Below are positions 6,469 to 14,419 of a stretch of DNA of 15,319 nt, one piece after another. Below the pieces are notes generated by a model. That model did no database searches, was not told the DNA's origin, and was given only the letters and a program-made list of their open reading frames with translations. Position numbers and translations under genes: made by a program. Origin of the DNA: Gammaproteobacteria bacterium (GTDB lineage Bacteria; Pseudomonadota; Gammaproteobacteria; QOAV01); assembly GCA_027067235.1 (NCBI GenBank), contig JALXFQ010000313.1, positions 1 to 15,319 of the forward strand, given 5' to 3'. The first letter of the stretch is position 1. Every line of letters starts with the position of its first letter.

Positions 6469-8605
6469 TCGTCAGCTTGCGGTAAATATCCGCCACCTTG
6501 AAAGGCAGTTTCCCCACTTCGTCTATAACAGCATACGACGCCGGGCCATACATGTAGGGCAGATAATCCTGCCCCTGGCGGTCGATGGTGATGCAAAAGG
6601 CGTGTATGCCCGAGCGCCGCGCTTCCAGCAAGGCCATGCGCGTATCGTCGATGCCGTACTGCCCGCCGTAGTCATCGTAGTCATCGGGTTTGCCATCGGA
6701 GAGGGTGACCAGCAGGCGGGTTTTGGCGTCCATTTCGTTGAGCAGGCCGGACAGGTGGCGGATGGCCGCGCCCATGCGGGTGTAGTCTTTAGCCTCGATA
6801 CCAGCGATGCGAGCCTTCACTTCGCTGTCATAGCTTTGCTCGAAAGATTTTACCGGGAATATCTCGCAGCGTTTGCGCGCCCAGCCGGAAAAGCCGTAGA
6901 TGGCGTAGCGGTCGCCCAGGGTTTCCAGCGCCTCACACAACAGCACCAGCGATTCGCGCTCGGCCTGATTTATCCACCCTTTGGTTGAACCGGACATGTC
7001 CACCATGAACAGCACTGCGATGGAGCGGTCTTCGCGGGACACGCGGGTATACAGCCGGTCGGTCATTTCCTCGCCACGACGGGCGTCGGCCAGCGCCTCC
7101 ACCAGCGCTTCGATGTCGATATTTTCGCCGTTGGCCTGACGTTTCATCAGCGCGTTTTCGCCGCGCAGCGCCTCGAAGCTCTTGCGGATATGCGCCACCA
7201 GCCCGTGGTATTTTTCCACCGTGCGCTCGGCAAAACCGTCGTCAGCGGGCTTGACTTCCATCTCGCGCAACACACACCATTCCTTGCGGTAATGCTGGCG
7301 CTTGAAATCCCATTCGTCGTAGAAAAACGCGCCTTCCTCGTGGTAGGTGCCGCTCCACACATCCTTGGCCGAGCGCCCCTCGCGGTCGGCGTCGTACTGC
7401 CCGGACCCGGCAGGCTGCAGATATTCTTCCGGTATTTCGCTGAAGTCCTGCATGATGGACTTGAGGATTTCCCGGGTGTTTTCCGGCACGGCGGTGGGTT
7501 CGGCTTCGATGGTCAGCTCCACGCGAAAGCCTTCGGGCAGGCGCGAGTCTTCCACCGTTTCCATTTTGATGTCCGGCAGGGCGCCGCTGTCGCTGTCATC
7601 GGGCTGGCCCGGTCTGGCACCCTTGAGTTCCTCGGTCAGCTGCCACAGCATCCACTGCAGATCAGCTTTTTCCTTTTCCACCCGCGCGGCGATGATCTTG
7701 TCCACTTTGTCCGGGTCGATGGCGCCTTCAAAACACACCGGCGCGGGCGCGTCCGCCCCGGCAAACCGGTTCATCAGCGCCAGGCTGGTTTCCACCGTGG
7801 CGTCTGCCCGGGCGAGCGTGTTTGCAGCGTCCTCCCAGCCCGGCGGAATCAGCGTTTCGTCATTCCGCGCGAGAAATCGCGCCATCTCACGGTGAATACC
7901 CGGCAACTCCTCGCGGATGCGCGCATCCAGCCGGATGGTTTCCAGCCGATGAAAAATCCGCGCCGCGCGCTCACGGTCATCGCCAAACGCCGCCAGCGCC
8001 CTGCCCGCCAGCGATGCGCCATCCACAACGCGCCAGGTGCCGAACCAGGCCTGCGCCCACTGATGCACGCACATGGCCTTGTACAGCTCAAAATTATCCT
8101 GTTTGGCCTCGAACGCGCCGATAAATGGCGGCAAATACAGCGTTTCTGTGTCGGTCCACTGCCCTCCGCCCTCCTTGATCTTCAGCTCGCGACCCGCCAG
8201 CCCGCGCACGAACAGCGACAACACCCCGGCGATATCGTCCAGCACCACGCCCCGCGCCCGCGCCCGCGCCTCGCGCGCGTATTGCTCCACCTCCTTGATG
8301 GAGGTAATCGCCGGAAACAGTCCCTTGCGGTCATACAAGTCCAGCGCATGCACCACCCACGCCTCCATCGCCTCCGGCTCCATCAGACGCAAGGCTATAT
8401 CCGCATGCATCCCAACCTGAAAACCGATCTGCGTATGCCCGCGCGCCGCGATAGTCGCCAGATGAATGGCCCGGTCCTGCTCGGCGCGGGAAAACGGCGC
8501 GAGCTTTTCAGCAATCTCGTCCGGCAGCAGCCGGTTGATTTCCAGGTCGAGTTGCTGGTCGATGATGGCGGTTAGTTCTGCGAGCGTGTGTGGCGGCAGG
8601 TTCAT
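6464..8605 (-). CDS. NorD/CbbO-family protein with C-terminal von Willebrand factor A domain
   Basis: A 713-residue cytosolic protein without a signal or membrane segment. The N-terminal 350 residues are helical and Arg/Glu-rich; the C-terminal VWA domain starts near 525. It carries a full MIDAS: DMSGS (536-540), the Thr in DYTRMG (T609) and the Asp in TLSDGKPDD (D637), so it should bind a metal ion. Length and plan match the NorD/CbbO group, which works with MoxR-type AAA+ ATPases (NorQ, CbbQ) to remodel nitric oxide reductase or Rubisco. No such ATPase, nor nor or cbb gene, is in the window, so its client is unknown. The ATG at 8605 has no Shine-Dalgarno (a C-run precedes it) and an out-of-frame ATG lies 14 bases upstream. 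Heptamer arrays border it on both sides. Confidence 0.85.
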   Translation of the reverse strand: MNLPPHTLAELTAIIDQQLDLEINRLLPDEIAEKLAPFSRAEQDRAIHLATIAARGHTQIGFQVGMHADIALRLMEPEAMEAWVVHALDLYDRKGLFPAITSIKEVEQYAREARARARGVVLDDIAGVLSLFVRGLAGRELKIKEGGGQWTDTETLYLPPFIGAFEAKQDNFELYKAMCVHQWAQAWFGTWRVVDGASLAGRALAAFGDDRERAARIFHRLETIRLDARIREELPGIHREMARFLARNDETLIPPGWEDAANTLARADATVETSLALMNRFAGADAPAPVCFEGAIDPDKVDKIIAARVEKEKADLQWMLWQLTEELKGARPGQPDDSDSGALPDIKMETVEDSRLPEGFRVELTIEAEPTAVPENTREILKSIMQDFSEIPEEYLQPAGSGQYDADREGRSAKDVWSGTYHEEGAFFYDEWDFKRQHYRKEWCVLREMEVKPADDGFAERTVEKYHGLVAHIRKSFEALRGENALMKRQANGENIDIEALVEALADARRGEEMTDRLYTRVSREDRSIAVLFMVDMSGSTKGWINQAERESLVLLCEALETLGDRYAIYGFSGWARKRCEIFPVKSFEQSYDSEVKARIAGIEAKDYTRMGAAIRHLSGLLNEMDAKTRLLVTLSDGKPDDYDDYGGQYGIDDTRMALLEARRSGIHAFCITIDRQGQDYLPYMYGPASYAVIDEVGKLPFKVADIYRKLTT

Positions 8606-8694
8606 GGGGGGTATTCATACGGGAAAGTTTCCTAGGCATCCAGTCGTAAACGCCACTGGCGCGAGGCAAATCACCACCATCCAATCCTCGCACC

Positions 8695-8736
8695 CCTCCA
8701 GCCTCCAGCCCCAATCCTCAAGCCCCCAGCCTCAAG
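8695..8736. repeat. Six-unit heptanucleotide tandem array after mutM
   Basis: Six exact-length 7-base units: CCTCCAG, CCTCCAG, CCCCAAT, CCTCAAG, CCCCCAG and CCTCAAG, consensus CCYCMAG, starting at 8695, 8702, 8709, 8716, 8723 and 8730. The array begins 11 bases after the mutM stop in the direction of transcription and ends about 90 bases before the VWA start. In the mRNA it would be G-rich with GG or longer runs every 7 bases. The rest of the 8606-8747 gap holds no gene and no convincing promoter. Confidence 0.8.
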
Positions 8737-8747
8737 CCAAGCCGTCA

Positions 8748-9560
8748 TCATTTCTGACATCCACCGCAGAAAAACGTCGAGCGCTGGCCCAGGTGGATGT
8801 TGCGCACGACCTTGCCGCAGCGCGGGCAGGCCTGGCCTTCGCGGCCATAGACGGCGAGGGACCGGGCGAAGTAGCCGGGGTTGCCGTTGCTTTGGGTGAA
8901 ATCGCGCAGGGTTGTTCCACCGGATTCAATGGCGGTGGTGAGTACTTGCTTTATGGCGTGGGCGAGTTTTTCGTAGCGTTTCAGTGAAATCTTTCCGGCG
9001 GCGCGTTTGGGGTGGATGCCCGCCATGTGCAGGGATTCGCAGGCGTAGATGTTGCCGACGCCAACGACGACGTGGCTGTCCATGATGAGGTTTTTGACGG
9101 CGGCGCTGCGCTTGCGGCTGGCGAGCCAGAGGTGGTTGCCGCTGAAATCCGGCGACAGGGGTTCCGGGCCGAGTCTGGCCAGCAGGGGGTGTGGCTCCGC
9201 GCCAGCATGCCACAGTACGCAGCCGAAGCGGCGCGGGTCGCGCAGGCGCAGGGCCTGGCCGCTGTCGAAGACGATGTCCACATGGTCGTGTTTTTCCGGC
9301 GGCGTGTCGGCGGCGACGATGCGCAGGCTGCCGGACATGCCGAGGTGGATGATGACGCGACCATTAGGTGTGTGCAGCAGCAGGTATTTTCCGCGCCGGG
9401 ACACCAGTTCAACGGATTGGTTGAACAGCAGATCGGCAAGGTTATCAGGCACGGGCCAGCGCAGGTTCGGGTTGCGCAGGATAACGCCGGTGACGGACCG
9501 CCCTTCGATATGCGGGGCGATGCCGCGCCGGGTGGTTTCGACTTCGGGGAGTTCGGGCAT
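8748..9560 (-). CDS. mutM: Formamidopyrimidine-DNA glycosylase
   Basis: Bifunctional DNA glycosylase/AP lyase that removes oxidised purines such as 8-oxoguanine and formamidopyrimidines. At 270 residues it has normal length. Diagnostic parts are the N-terminal PELPEVE with catalytic Pro2 and Glu3, Lys58 in RRGKYL, the helix-two-turns-helix segment with GVGNIYA (167-173), and the C-terminal zinc finger with C245, C248, C265 and C268. The conserved intercalating-loop region and RDPRRFG (107-113) are also present. Thus a complete enzyme. The ATG shares its A with the stop of the upstream gene (TAATG), so it is probably translated by coupling and transcribed with the ubiquinone genes. The pairing with redox biosynthesis is suggestive but may be accidental. 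Confidence 0.97.
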   Translation of the reverse strand: MPELPEVETTRRGIAPHIEGRSVTGVILRNPNLRWPVPDNLADLLFNQSVELVSRRGKYLLLHTPNGRVIIHLGMSGSLRIVAADTPPEKHDHVDIVFDSGQALRLRDPRRFGCVLWHAGAEPHPLLARLGPEPLSPDFSGNHLWLASRKRSAAVKNLIMDSHVVVGVGNIYACESLHMAGIHPKRAAGKISLKRYEKLAHAIKQVLTTAIESGGTTLRDFTQSNGNPGYFARSLAVYGREGQACPRCGKVVRNIHLGQRSTFFCGGCQK

Positions 9561-10462
9561 TACTGTATTCGCGGCTCCAGCGCGTCCTCGCCTTCGGCGT
9601 TGAGTCGTTGTAAATCCAGCAATCCGGCGGCAATGTCTTCGGGGAACAGATAGCTGAGTCTTGTAGCGGGTGAATATAGCCGCAGACGCGGCGCGCGTTT
9701 CAGAATGTAAAAAATTGACTCGTGCTTTTGCCCCGCGCTGGACAGATAGTGAACAGTCACTATCGGCAAGCCCCCAACTTCATGCGCCTCGTATGACAGG
9801 GCGCTGGCGTAAGCCAGTTGCCAGTTGGTAACCAGCGCCGCCAGCGCCCCGGTGCTGACTTGCTGCGGCGGGTCGGCGCGCCAGGCGCCATTGGGCTTTT
9901 TGCCGAGGACAAGGTCGGGCAGTTCCAGCCGGGTGATGCGCGCGCCCAGGGGCAGCAGACGCGGGTCCAGATAGTCCACTGGCTTGATTTCGCTGTCGCC
10001 ATACCACGGGTTGTTGACCATATACGCCTTGCCATTATGCGAAATATGCCGGTATTGACGGTCTTCGGTCATTGCGCCCAGTCGCCAGGTCTGGTCGTCT
10101 ATGGTGATGACGATATCGTCAGCGTGGTTGCCGGTTATCTGTTCGGGCGTGGCGTCACTGGCGATCTGGCGGCGCAGGTTGAGCAATAGCCGGATGCGCG
10201 CCTGATTGGCGTGGGCGGGGATCGGCGTAGTCATCATCCAGTCGCCGTTTATGCGCTCGAAGTTTAACGGCGGCTGGCCTTGCGCGGCGATGCGAATGTG
10301 GCTGGCCGGTGGCGGGCCGGCATGGGATTGCGCGGTCGGGGCTGAGGTGGAATGGTCGCCGCCATTATTCAACCAGTAGATTGATAATAAAATAACGCCG
10401 AAAAAGACCAGGGCAAGCCAGAACAGCAGCAGGCGCTTGGCCGTGGCGTTTTCGGTATTCAC
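9560..10462 (-). CDS. Membrane-anchored DUF4340-like protein of unknown function
   Basis: A 300-residue protein with one N-terminal hydrophobic helix (about 11-31) after a short charged tail, so likely anchored in the inner membrane with a large periplasmic part. A Pro/Ser/Ala-rich linker (36-54) leads to repeated small modules of the type 'I-x-I ... RINGDWMM ... P ... ARIRLLLNLR' (57-98), which recall DUF4340 domains. That likeness is judged by eye and is not certain. No catalytic motif or conserved cysteine is seen. The start is GTG at 10462, 6 bases after the ubiI stop, with AGGA just before it. Its stop shares a base with the mutM ATG. I recall uncharacterised proteins of this kind beside mutM in other gammaproteobacteria. 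Confidence 0.72.
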   Translation of the reverse strand: MNTENATAKRLLLFWLALVFFGVILLSIYWLNNGGDHSTSAPTAQSHAGPPPASHIRIAAQGQPPLNFERINGDWMMTTPIPAHANQARIRLLLNLRRQIASDATPEQITGNHADDIVITIDDQTWRLGAMTEDRQYRHISHNGKAYMVNNPWYGDSEIKPVDYLDPRLLPLGARITRLELPDLVLGKKPNGAWRADPPQQVSTGALAALVTNWQLAYASALSYEAHEVGGLPIVTVHYLSSAGQKHESIFYILKRAPRLRLYSPATRLSYLFPEDIAAGLLDLQRLNAEGEDALEPRIQ

Positions 10463-10468
10463 TGATTC

Positions 10469-11707
10469 CTATGAAACAGGCGGCTTCGCCATGTTCGCCA
10501 GATCGCCTTCCAGCCCCATGGCGTAGCGGTTGATGAGGTTTTTCGCTGGCGGCAGGTGGTTGGTCAGACCCATGCCCAGGCTGCGGGCCAGGCTGACCGG
10601 CGGCAGGGTGGAGCCGAACAGGTGCTTGAAGGCGCTCATGGCGTTTTGCATGAGCAGGTTGTCGCCCTTGCGGCGGCGCTGGTAGCGGCGCAGAACCGCC
10701 AGATCGCCCAGCGGACGGCGCGCGGCTCTGGCGCGAACCAGTTCCTCGATCAGCACGGCGGCGTCGGCCAGACCCAGGTTGACGCCCTGCCCCGCCAGCG
10801 GGTGTACCGTATGCGCGGCGTCGCCCGCCAGCGCCAGACCGGGTTGCACATATTCAACCGCATGGCGTTTTATCAGCGGAAAAGCGGCGCGTTCGCTGAC
10901 CAGCTCCAGCAGCCCGAGGCGACCGTCGAAAGCCGCATACAGTTGTTTGCAGAATTCGTCGTCGTCCAGCGCCATGATTTCTTCGGCGCGGGCTGTGTCA
11001 TTGCTCCAGACGATGGAGCACAGCTCGTCGGTGATGGGCAGAAAGGCGATTGGCCCGGTGGGCGTGAAGCGTTGCCAGGCGGTGTCGCGATGCCATTGCT
11101 CCGGCTTGATATTGGCGGCGATGGCGGATTGTTGGTAATCGCTCACTTTAAGTTCAATACCGGCGAAGTCGCGCACGATGGAGTTGGCCCCTTCCGCGCC
11201 AATGAGCAGGTCGGCGTTGAGAACAACGCTGTTTGACAGGGTGACGCGCATCTTTTCGTCGTCGCGCTCGATATTTTCCACTTCGGCGGGGCAGTAGGTG
11301 GTGATGTCGGCGCAGGTGGGCAGGGTTTTCCACAGACCGGCGACGATGATGTTGTTCTCGATGATGTGGCCCATGACCGGCTCGCCCACATCGGCGCAAT
11401 CAAAGTGGATGGCGCCAAAGCCTTCCTGATCCCACACCTGCATTTCCGTGAAGGGTTTGGCCCGCATGTGTTCAATCATGGGCCATGCGCCCACGTGGGT
11501 GAGAATGCGTTGCGAGGCCAGGGTGATGGCGCTGACGCGCAGGCTGATGTCGTCGCCGGGGTTGAGGTCGGGCGGGTTCTTTTCCACCAGCGCGCAGCGT
11601 ATGCCCGCTTTGCCCAGACCGGTAGCGATGGTTGCGCCCACCATGCCGCCGCCGATAATGATGACATCAAATTCGCTGGTTCGCGGGGTTTTCGGTTTTC
11701 TGGCCAT
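10469..11707 (-). CDS. ubiI: FAD-dependent ubiquinone-biosynthesis hydroxylase, UbiI/VisC type
   Basis: A 412-residue flavin monooxygenase of the UbiH/UbiF/UbiI/Coq6 family, expected to hydroxylate the ring of the octaprenyl-phenol intermediate (C5 if UbiI) with O2 and NAD(P)H. Seen are the Rossmann FAD loop IIIGGGMVGA (16-25), SLRVSAI (55-61), GAEGANSIVRD (170-180, a variant of the DG motif) and the GD motif LAGDAAHTVHPLAGQGVNLG (293-312). The GD rather than GN form and the position after ubiH favour UbiI, although UbiF or a broader-specificity UbiL/UbiM-like role cannot be excluded by eye. A short Arg/Lys-rich N-terminal tail precedes the fold. It starts at an ATG 9 bases after the ubiH stop. 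Confidence 0.88.
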   Translation of the reverse strand: MARKPKTPRTSEFDVIIIGGGMVGATIATGLGKAGIRCALVEKNPPDLNPGDDISLRVSAITLASQRILTHVGAWPMIEHMRAKPFTEMQVWDQEGFGAIHFDCADVGEPVMGHIIENNIIVAGLWKTLPTCADITTYCPAEVENIERDDEKMRVTLSNSVVLNADLLIGAEGANSIVRDFAGIELKVSDYQQSAIAANIKPEQWHRDTAWQRFTPTGPIAFLPITDELCSIVWSNDTARAEEIMALDDDEFCKQLYAAFDGRLGLLELVSERAAFPLIKRHAVEYVQPGLALAGDAAHTVHPLAGQGVNLGLADAAVLIEELVRARAARRPLGDLAVLRRYQRRRKGDNLLMQNAMSAFKHLFGSTLPPVSLARSLGMGLTNHLPPAKNLINRYAMGLEGDLANMAKPPVS

Positions 11708-11716
11708 GGCAGGTAC

Positions 11717-12964
11717 TCAGGAACAGTGTTTCAGCGCCACATCGGGCAGGTGTTTGCGCAGTCGCGGCAGCCGCGCGTGCTCGCCCATGGACAGGGCGGT
11801 CAGCGGATGGCGCAGGCAGGGCAGCATGGATACGCTGGCCAGGCCGAGGTTGCGCGCCAGCTTCAGCGGCGGAAACGGCGTGGTGAAGGTTTTCACCAGG
11901 CTGTCGGTGTAGGTGGTCATGATGCGGTCGTCCGCCGCGCGGCGTTTGATATAGGTTTTCAGCAAATGGGCGCTGCCGGGGTCTTCGCCGCAGAGCGCGG
12001 CTTCGTTGACCAGCTCCGCCAGCGCGCCGACATCGCGCAGGCCGCGATTAAAGCCCTGCCCCGCCACCGGGTGCATGGACCAGGAGGCGTTGCCAATGAG
12101 CGCCGTGCGGCCATTGGCGGGCGTGTGGGCCTGTTCCAGCGCCAGCGGATAGGCGGCGCGCTTGCCCGCCTTGGTGAACTGGCCGCAACGGTCGCCGAAG
12201 GCTTCCTGCAATTCGCGCAAAAAGGCCTTGTCCGACAGGTTCATCAAATAATCCACCCGGCTTCCGGGTACGCTCCAGACCAGCGAATAACGCTGGTCGG
12301 TCATGGGCAGCAAGGCAACAGCGCCGTCGCCGACGAAGCGTTCCCATGCGGTGTTGTCATGGCCGTTTTCGGCGGTGATATTGGCGACGATGGCGGTCTG
12401 GTCGTACGGTTTGCGGATGATCTGGAAGCCGGTTTTTTCGCGCGCCGCGGAGCGACCGCCATCCGCGATGACGAGTAGATTTGTGTTGAGTTCCCGGCCA
12501 TCCTCCAGATTGACAACCACCTGGTTGAGATAATTGCTGGCGTCGACCACGCTGGCGGGCGTAATGATGTCGATATTGGGCGCGGCGTCCAGTTGCTTCC
12601 ACAGGCTGTGGCCAATGACGCGGTTTTCCACCACATAACCCAGCGCGGCGACGCGTTCTTCTTCGCTTTCCATGCGGGCGATGCCAAAACCGCCCTTTTC
12701 GGAAATGTGGATATGCCTGATGGGCGTGATGCCGCCCGCTGCGATGCCGTCGGCAACGCCCAGCGCGTCGAGTATGCGCCAGGAGCCGTGACCCAGCGCC
12801 ACGGTGCGGTCGTCATAACCGGGTTGCTGGTTGCGCTTTTTGCCTTTGGGCGGCGCGACGGCCTCGATCAGCGCAATAGACAAGCCGGAATGCGCCAGCG
12901 AACAGGCGAAAGTGGCTCCGGCCATGCCGCCGCCAACGATGATGATGTCGTAGCTTGTGTTCAC
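11717..12964 (-). CDS. ubiH: 2-octaprenyl-6-methoxyphenol hydroxylase
   Basis: A 415-residue FAD monooxygenase that adds the C1 hydroxyl in ubiquinone synthesis. The N-terminal FAD loop is IIIVGGGMAGATF (7-19); DDRTVALG (51-58), ADGGRSAAR (167-175) and GNASWSMHPVAGQGFNRGLRDV (291-312) follow. The GN in place of GD in the last motif and the DDRTVAL segment are UbiH features, and the location between pepP and ubiI matches the known operon. The start is GTG at 12964: an in-frame stop lies only 6 bases upstream and no ATG is available. The ribosome site is weak (AAAGG about 15 bases away). The 134 bases between pepP and this gene are filled by a palindromic repeat, which is unusual for this operon. 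Confidence 0.92.
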   Translation of the reverse strand: MNTSYDIIIVGGGMAGATFACSLAHSGLSIALIEAVAPPKGKKRNQQPGYDDRTVALGHGSWRILDALGVADGIAAGGITPIRHIHISEKGGFGIARMESEEERVAALGYVVENRVIGHSLWKQLDAAPNIDIITPASVVDASNYLNQVVVNLEDGRELNTNLLVIADGGRSAAREKTGFQIIRKPYDQTAIVANITAENGHDNTAWERFVGDGAVALLPMTDQRYSLVWSVPGSRVDYLMNLSDKAFLRELQEAFGDRCGQFTKAGKRAAYPLALEQAHTPANGRTALIGNASWSMHPVAGQGFNRGLRDVGALAELVNEAALCGEDPGSAHLLKTYIKRRAADDRIMTTYTDSLVKTFTTPFPPLKLARNLGLASVSMLPCLRHPLTALSMGEHARLPRLRKHLPDVALKHCS

Positions 12965-12992
12965 TTTTATTTAAGACCTTTTATTCGGGGCG

Positions 12993-13081
12993 GTAGGCTG
13001 GGCAAAGCGCAGCGTGCCCAGCAACGAAATCAAGCCGAACCCCTATTGTTGGGCAGGTCGTTCCTCCTTTGCCCAACCTGC
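12993..13081. repeat. MITE-like palindromic intergenic repeat
   Basis: An imperfect inverted repeat of 89 bases. Outer arms: 12993-13007 (GTAGGCTGGGCAAAG) pairs with 13067-13081, whose complement GCAGGTTGGGCAAAG matches at 13 of 15 positions. Inner arms: 13014-13024 (GTGCCCAGCAA) against 13046-13056 (complement CTGCCCAACAA). Between them is a 21-base loop. The GTAGGYTGGGCAAAGCGCAG core is one I recall from many dispersed palindromic repeats in proteobacterial and other bacterial genomes. No transposase is present. It lies between pepP and ubiH and would be transcribed as a long hairpin. Confidence 0.75.
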
Positions 13082-13098
13082 GTTTGGGAACCTCCAGC

Positions 13099-14406
13099 CT
13101 AACCCGCCATCCACTGCTCAATTTCTGCCACGGTTTTGGGCGTGGCCGATGACAGAATCTCCACGCCTGTTTTCTTTTTGATGACCACATCGTCTTCGAT
13201 GCGGATGCCGATATTCCACCAGCGCGGGTGGACGCCGATGGAGTTCTCGGGGATATACAGCCCCGGCTCCACGGTCATGACCATGCCCGGCTCCAGTTGC
13301 CGCCAGGTGTCTTCTATCTTGTATTCTCCCACATCATGCACGTCCATGCCGAGCCAGTGGCCGGTGCGGTGCATGTAGAACCGCTTGTAGCTGCCGGATT
13401 CCAGCACGCCATCCAGCGAGCCCTTGAGGATGCGCGCGTCCAGCAGCCCCTGCGCCAGCACCTTGACGGCGGCTTCGTGGGGTTCGTTCCACAGCGCACC
13501 GGGCCGGGTGACGTCGATGGCGGCCTGCTGCGCCGCCAGCACGACTTCGTACAGCTCTTTCTGCTCGGCGCTGTATTTGCCGTTGACCGGGAAGGTGCGG
13601 GTGATGTCGGCCGCGTAATAGTCGTATTCGACGCCGGCGTCGATGAGCAGCAGGTCGCCGTCCCTGAGCGGGTCGGCGTTTTCCGTGTAGTGCAGTATGC
13701 AGGCGTTGGCGCCGCCGGCGACGATGGGCGGGTAGGCCGGCGCCTGGCCGCCGCCATGTCGGAACTCGTAGCTCAGCTCGGCTTCGATCTGATATTCATG
13801 CAGGCCCGGCTTGCAGGCGCGCATGGCGCGTTTGTGCGCCCGCGCGGATATGCTGCAGGCTTTTTTCAGGGCGCGCAGTTCCGGCGTCTGCTTGATCAGG
13901 CGAAGCTCGTACACTATTTCGGCAAGGTCGACAAAACGTCTGGGCGCGTGGACGCCGGCGCGGGCTTTGCGCTGTACCGCGCCGACCCAGCCCATGAGGC
14001 GGTCATTGAAATCGGGATAGCGGCCCATGGGGACGTGTACTTCGGGGCGGTTTTCCAGCAGGCCGGGCAGGATGTCGTCGATGTCATCAATGGGGAAGGC
14101 ATCATCCGCGCCATAGTCGATACAGGCGCCTTCCAGTCCGGCGCGGCGGCCGTCCCAGGTCTCTTTTTCCGGGTCCTTTTCGCGGCAGAACATGATGAAT
14201 TCACCCTGGGAGCGACCGGGGGCCAGCACGGCAACGGCCTCCGGCTCGGGAAAGCTGGTGAGATAGGCGAAATCACTGTCGGCGCGGAACGGATACTCCA
14301 CATCGCGGTTGCGCGTGCATACTGGCGCGGTGGGGATGATGGCGATGCCTTCGCCGATGTGTTTCATGAGATTGTGTCGCCGGGTGGCAAATACGTCTTT
14401 TTGCAC
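13099..14406 (-). CDS. pepP: Xaa-Pro aminopeptidase (aminopeptidase P)
   Basis: Cytosolic M24B metallopeptidase that releases an N-terminal residue preceding proline. The 435-residue product has the usual N-terminal aminopeptidase-P domain (about 1-165, with FRADSDFAYLT) and the pita-bread catalytic domain. The dinuclear metal ligands are all there: D256 and D267 (LIDAGVEY, ADITRTFP), H350 (HRTGHWLG), E380 (VEPGLYIP) and E404 (IRIEDDVVI), nearly the same spacing as in E. coli PepP. The start is GTG at 14406, with AGGGG 6-7 bases upstream and no suitable ATG. It lies 13 bases after the ygfB stop, as in the conserved ygfB-pepP-ubiH-ubiI order. The TAG stop lies in a CCTCCAGCCTAA stretch (13091-13102), which resembles the heptamer arrays seen elsewhere in the window. 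Confidence 0.96.
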   Translation of the reverse strand: MQKDVFATRRHNLMKHIGEGIAIIPTAPVCTRNRDVEYPFRADSDFAYLTSFPEPEAVAVLAPGRSQGEFIMFCREKDPEKETWDGRRAGLEGACIDYGADDAFPIDDIDDILPGLLENRPEVHVPMGRYPDFNDRLMGWVGAVQRKARAGVHAPRRFVDLAEIVYELRLIKQTPELRALKKACSISARAHKRAMRACKPGLHEYQIEAELSYEFRHGGGQAPAYPPIVAGGANACILHYTENADPLRDGDLLLIDAGVEYDYYAADITRTFPVNGKYSAEQKELYEVVLAAQQAAIDVTRPGALWNEPHEAAVKVLAQGLLDARILKGSLDGVLESGSYKRFYMHRTGHWLGMDVHDVGEYKIEDTWRQLEPGMVMTVEPGLYIPENSIGVHPRWWNIGIRIEDDVVIKKKTGVEILSSATPKTVAEIEQWMAG

Positions 14407-14419
14407 GGTCGCCCCTCTG

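Noticed and set aside
7190..8575. 461-codon open frame on the plus strand opposite the VWA gene
   Set aside because: It is antisense to a gene with clear VWA motifs. It is rich in Arg, His, Pro and Gly with no recognisable domain, as expected for a GC-driven shadow frame.
87..8605. TerY-P triad (VWA, PP2C, kinase)
   Set aside because: The VWA protein is of NorD/CbbO type, lies over 4 kb away with five unrelated genes between, and no ter genes are present.
8695..8736. CRISPR-like array
   Set aside because: The units are 7 bases and contiguous, without spacers; this is a simple tandem repeat.
11366..12478. 370-codon plus-strand frame across ubiH/ubiI
   Set aside because: It spans the antisense of two firm FAD-hydroxylase genes and their junction; no motif is seen.
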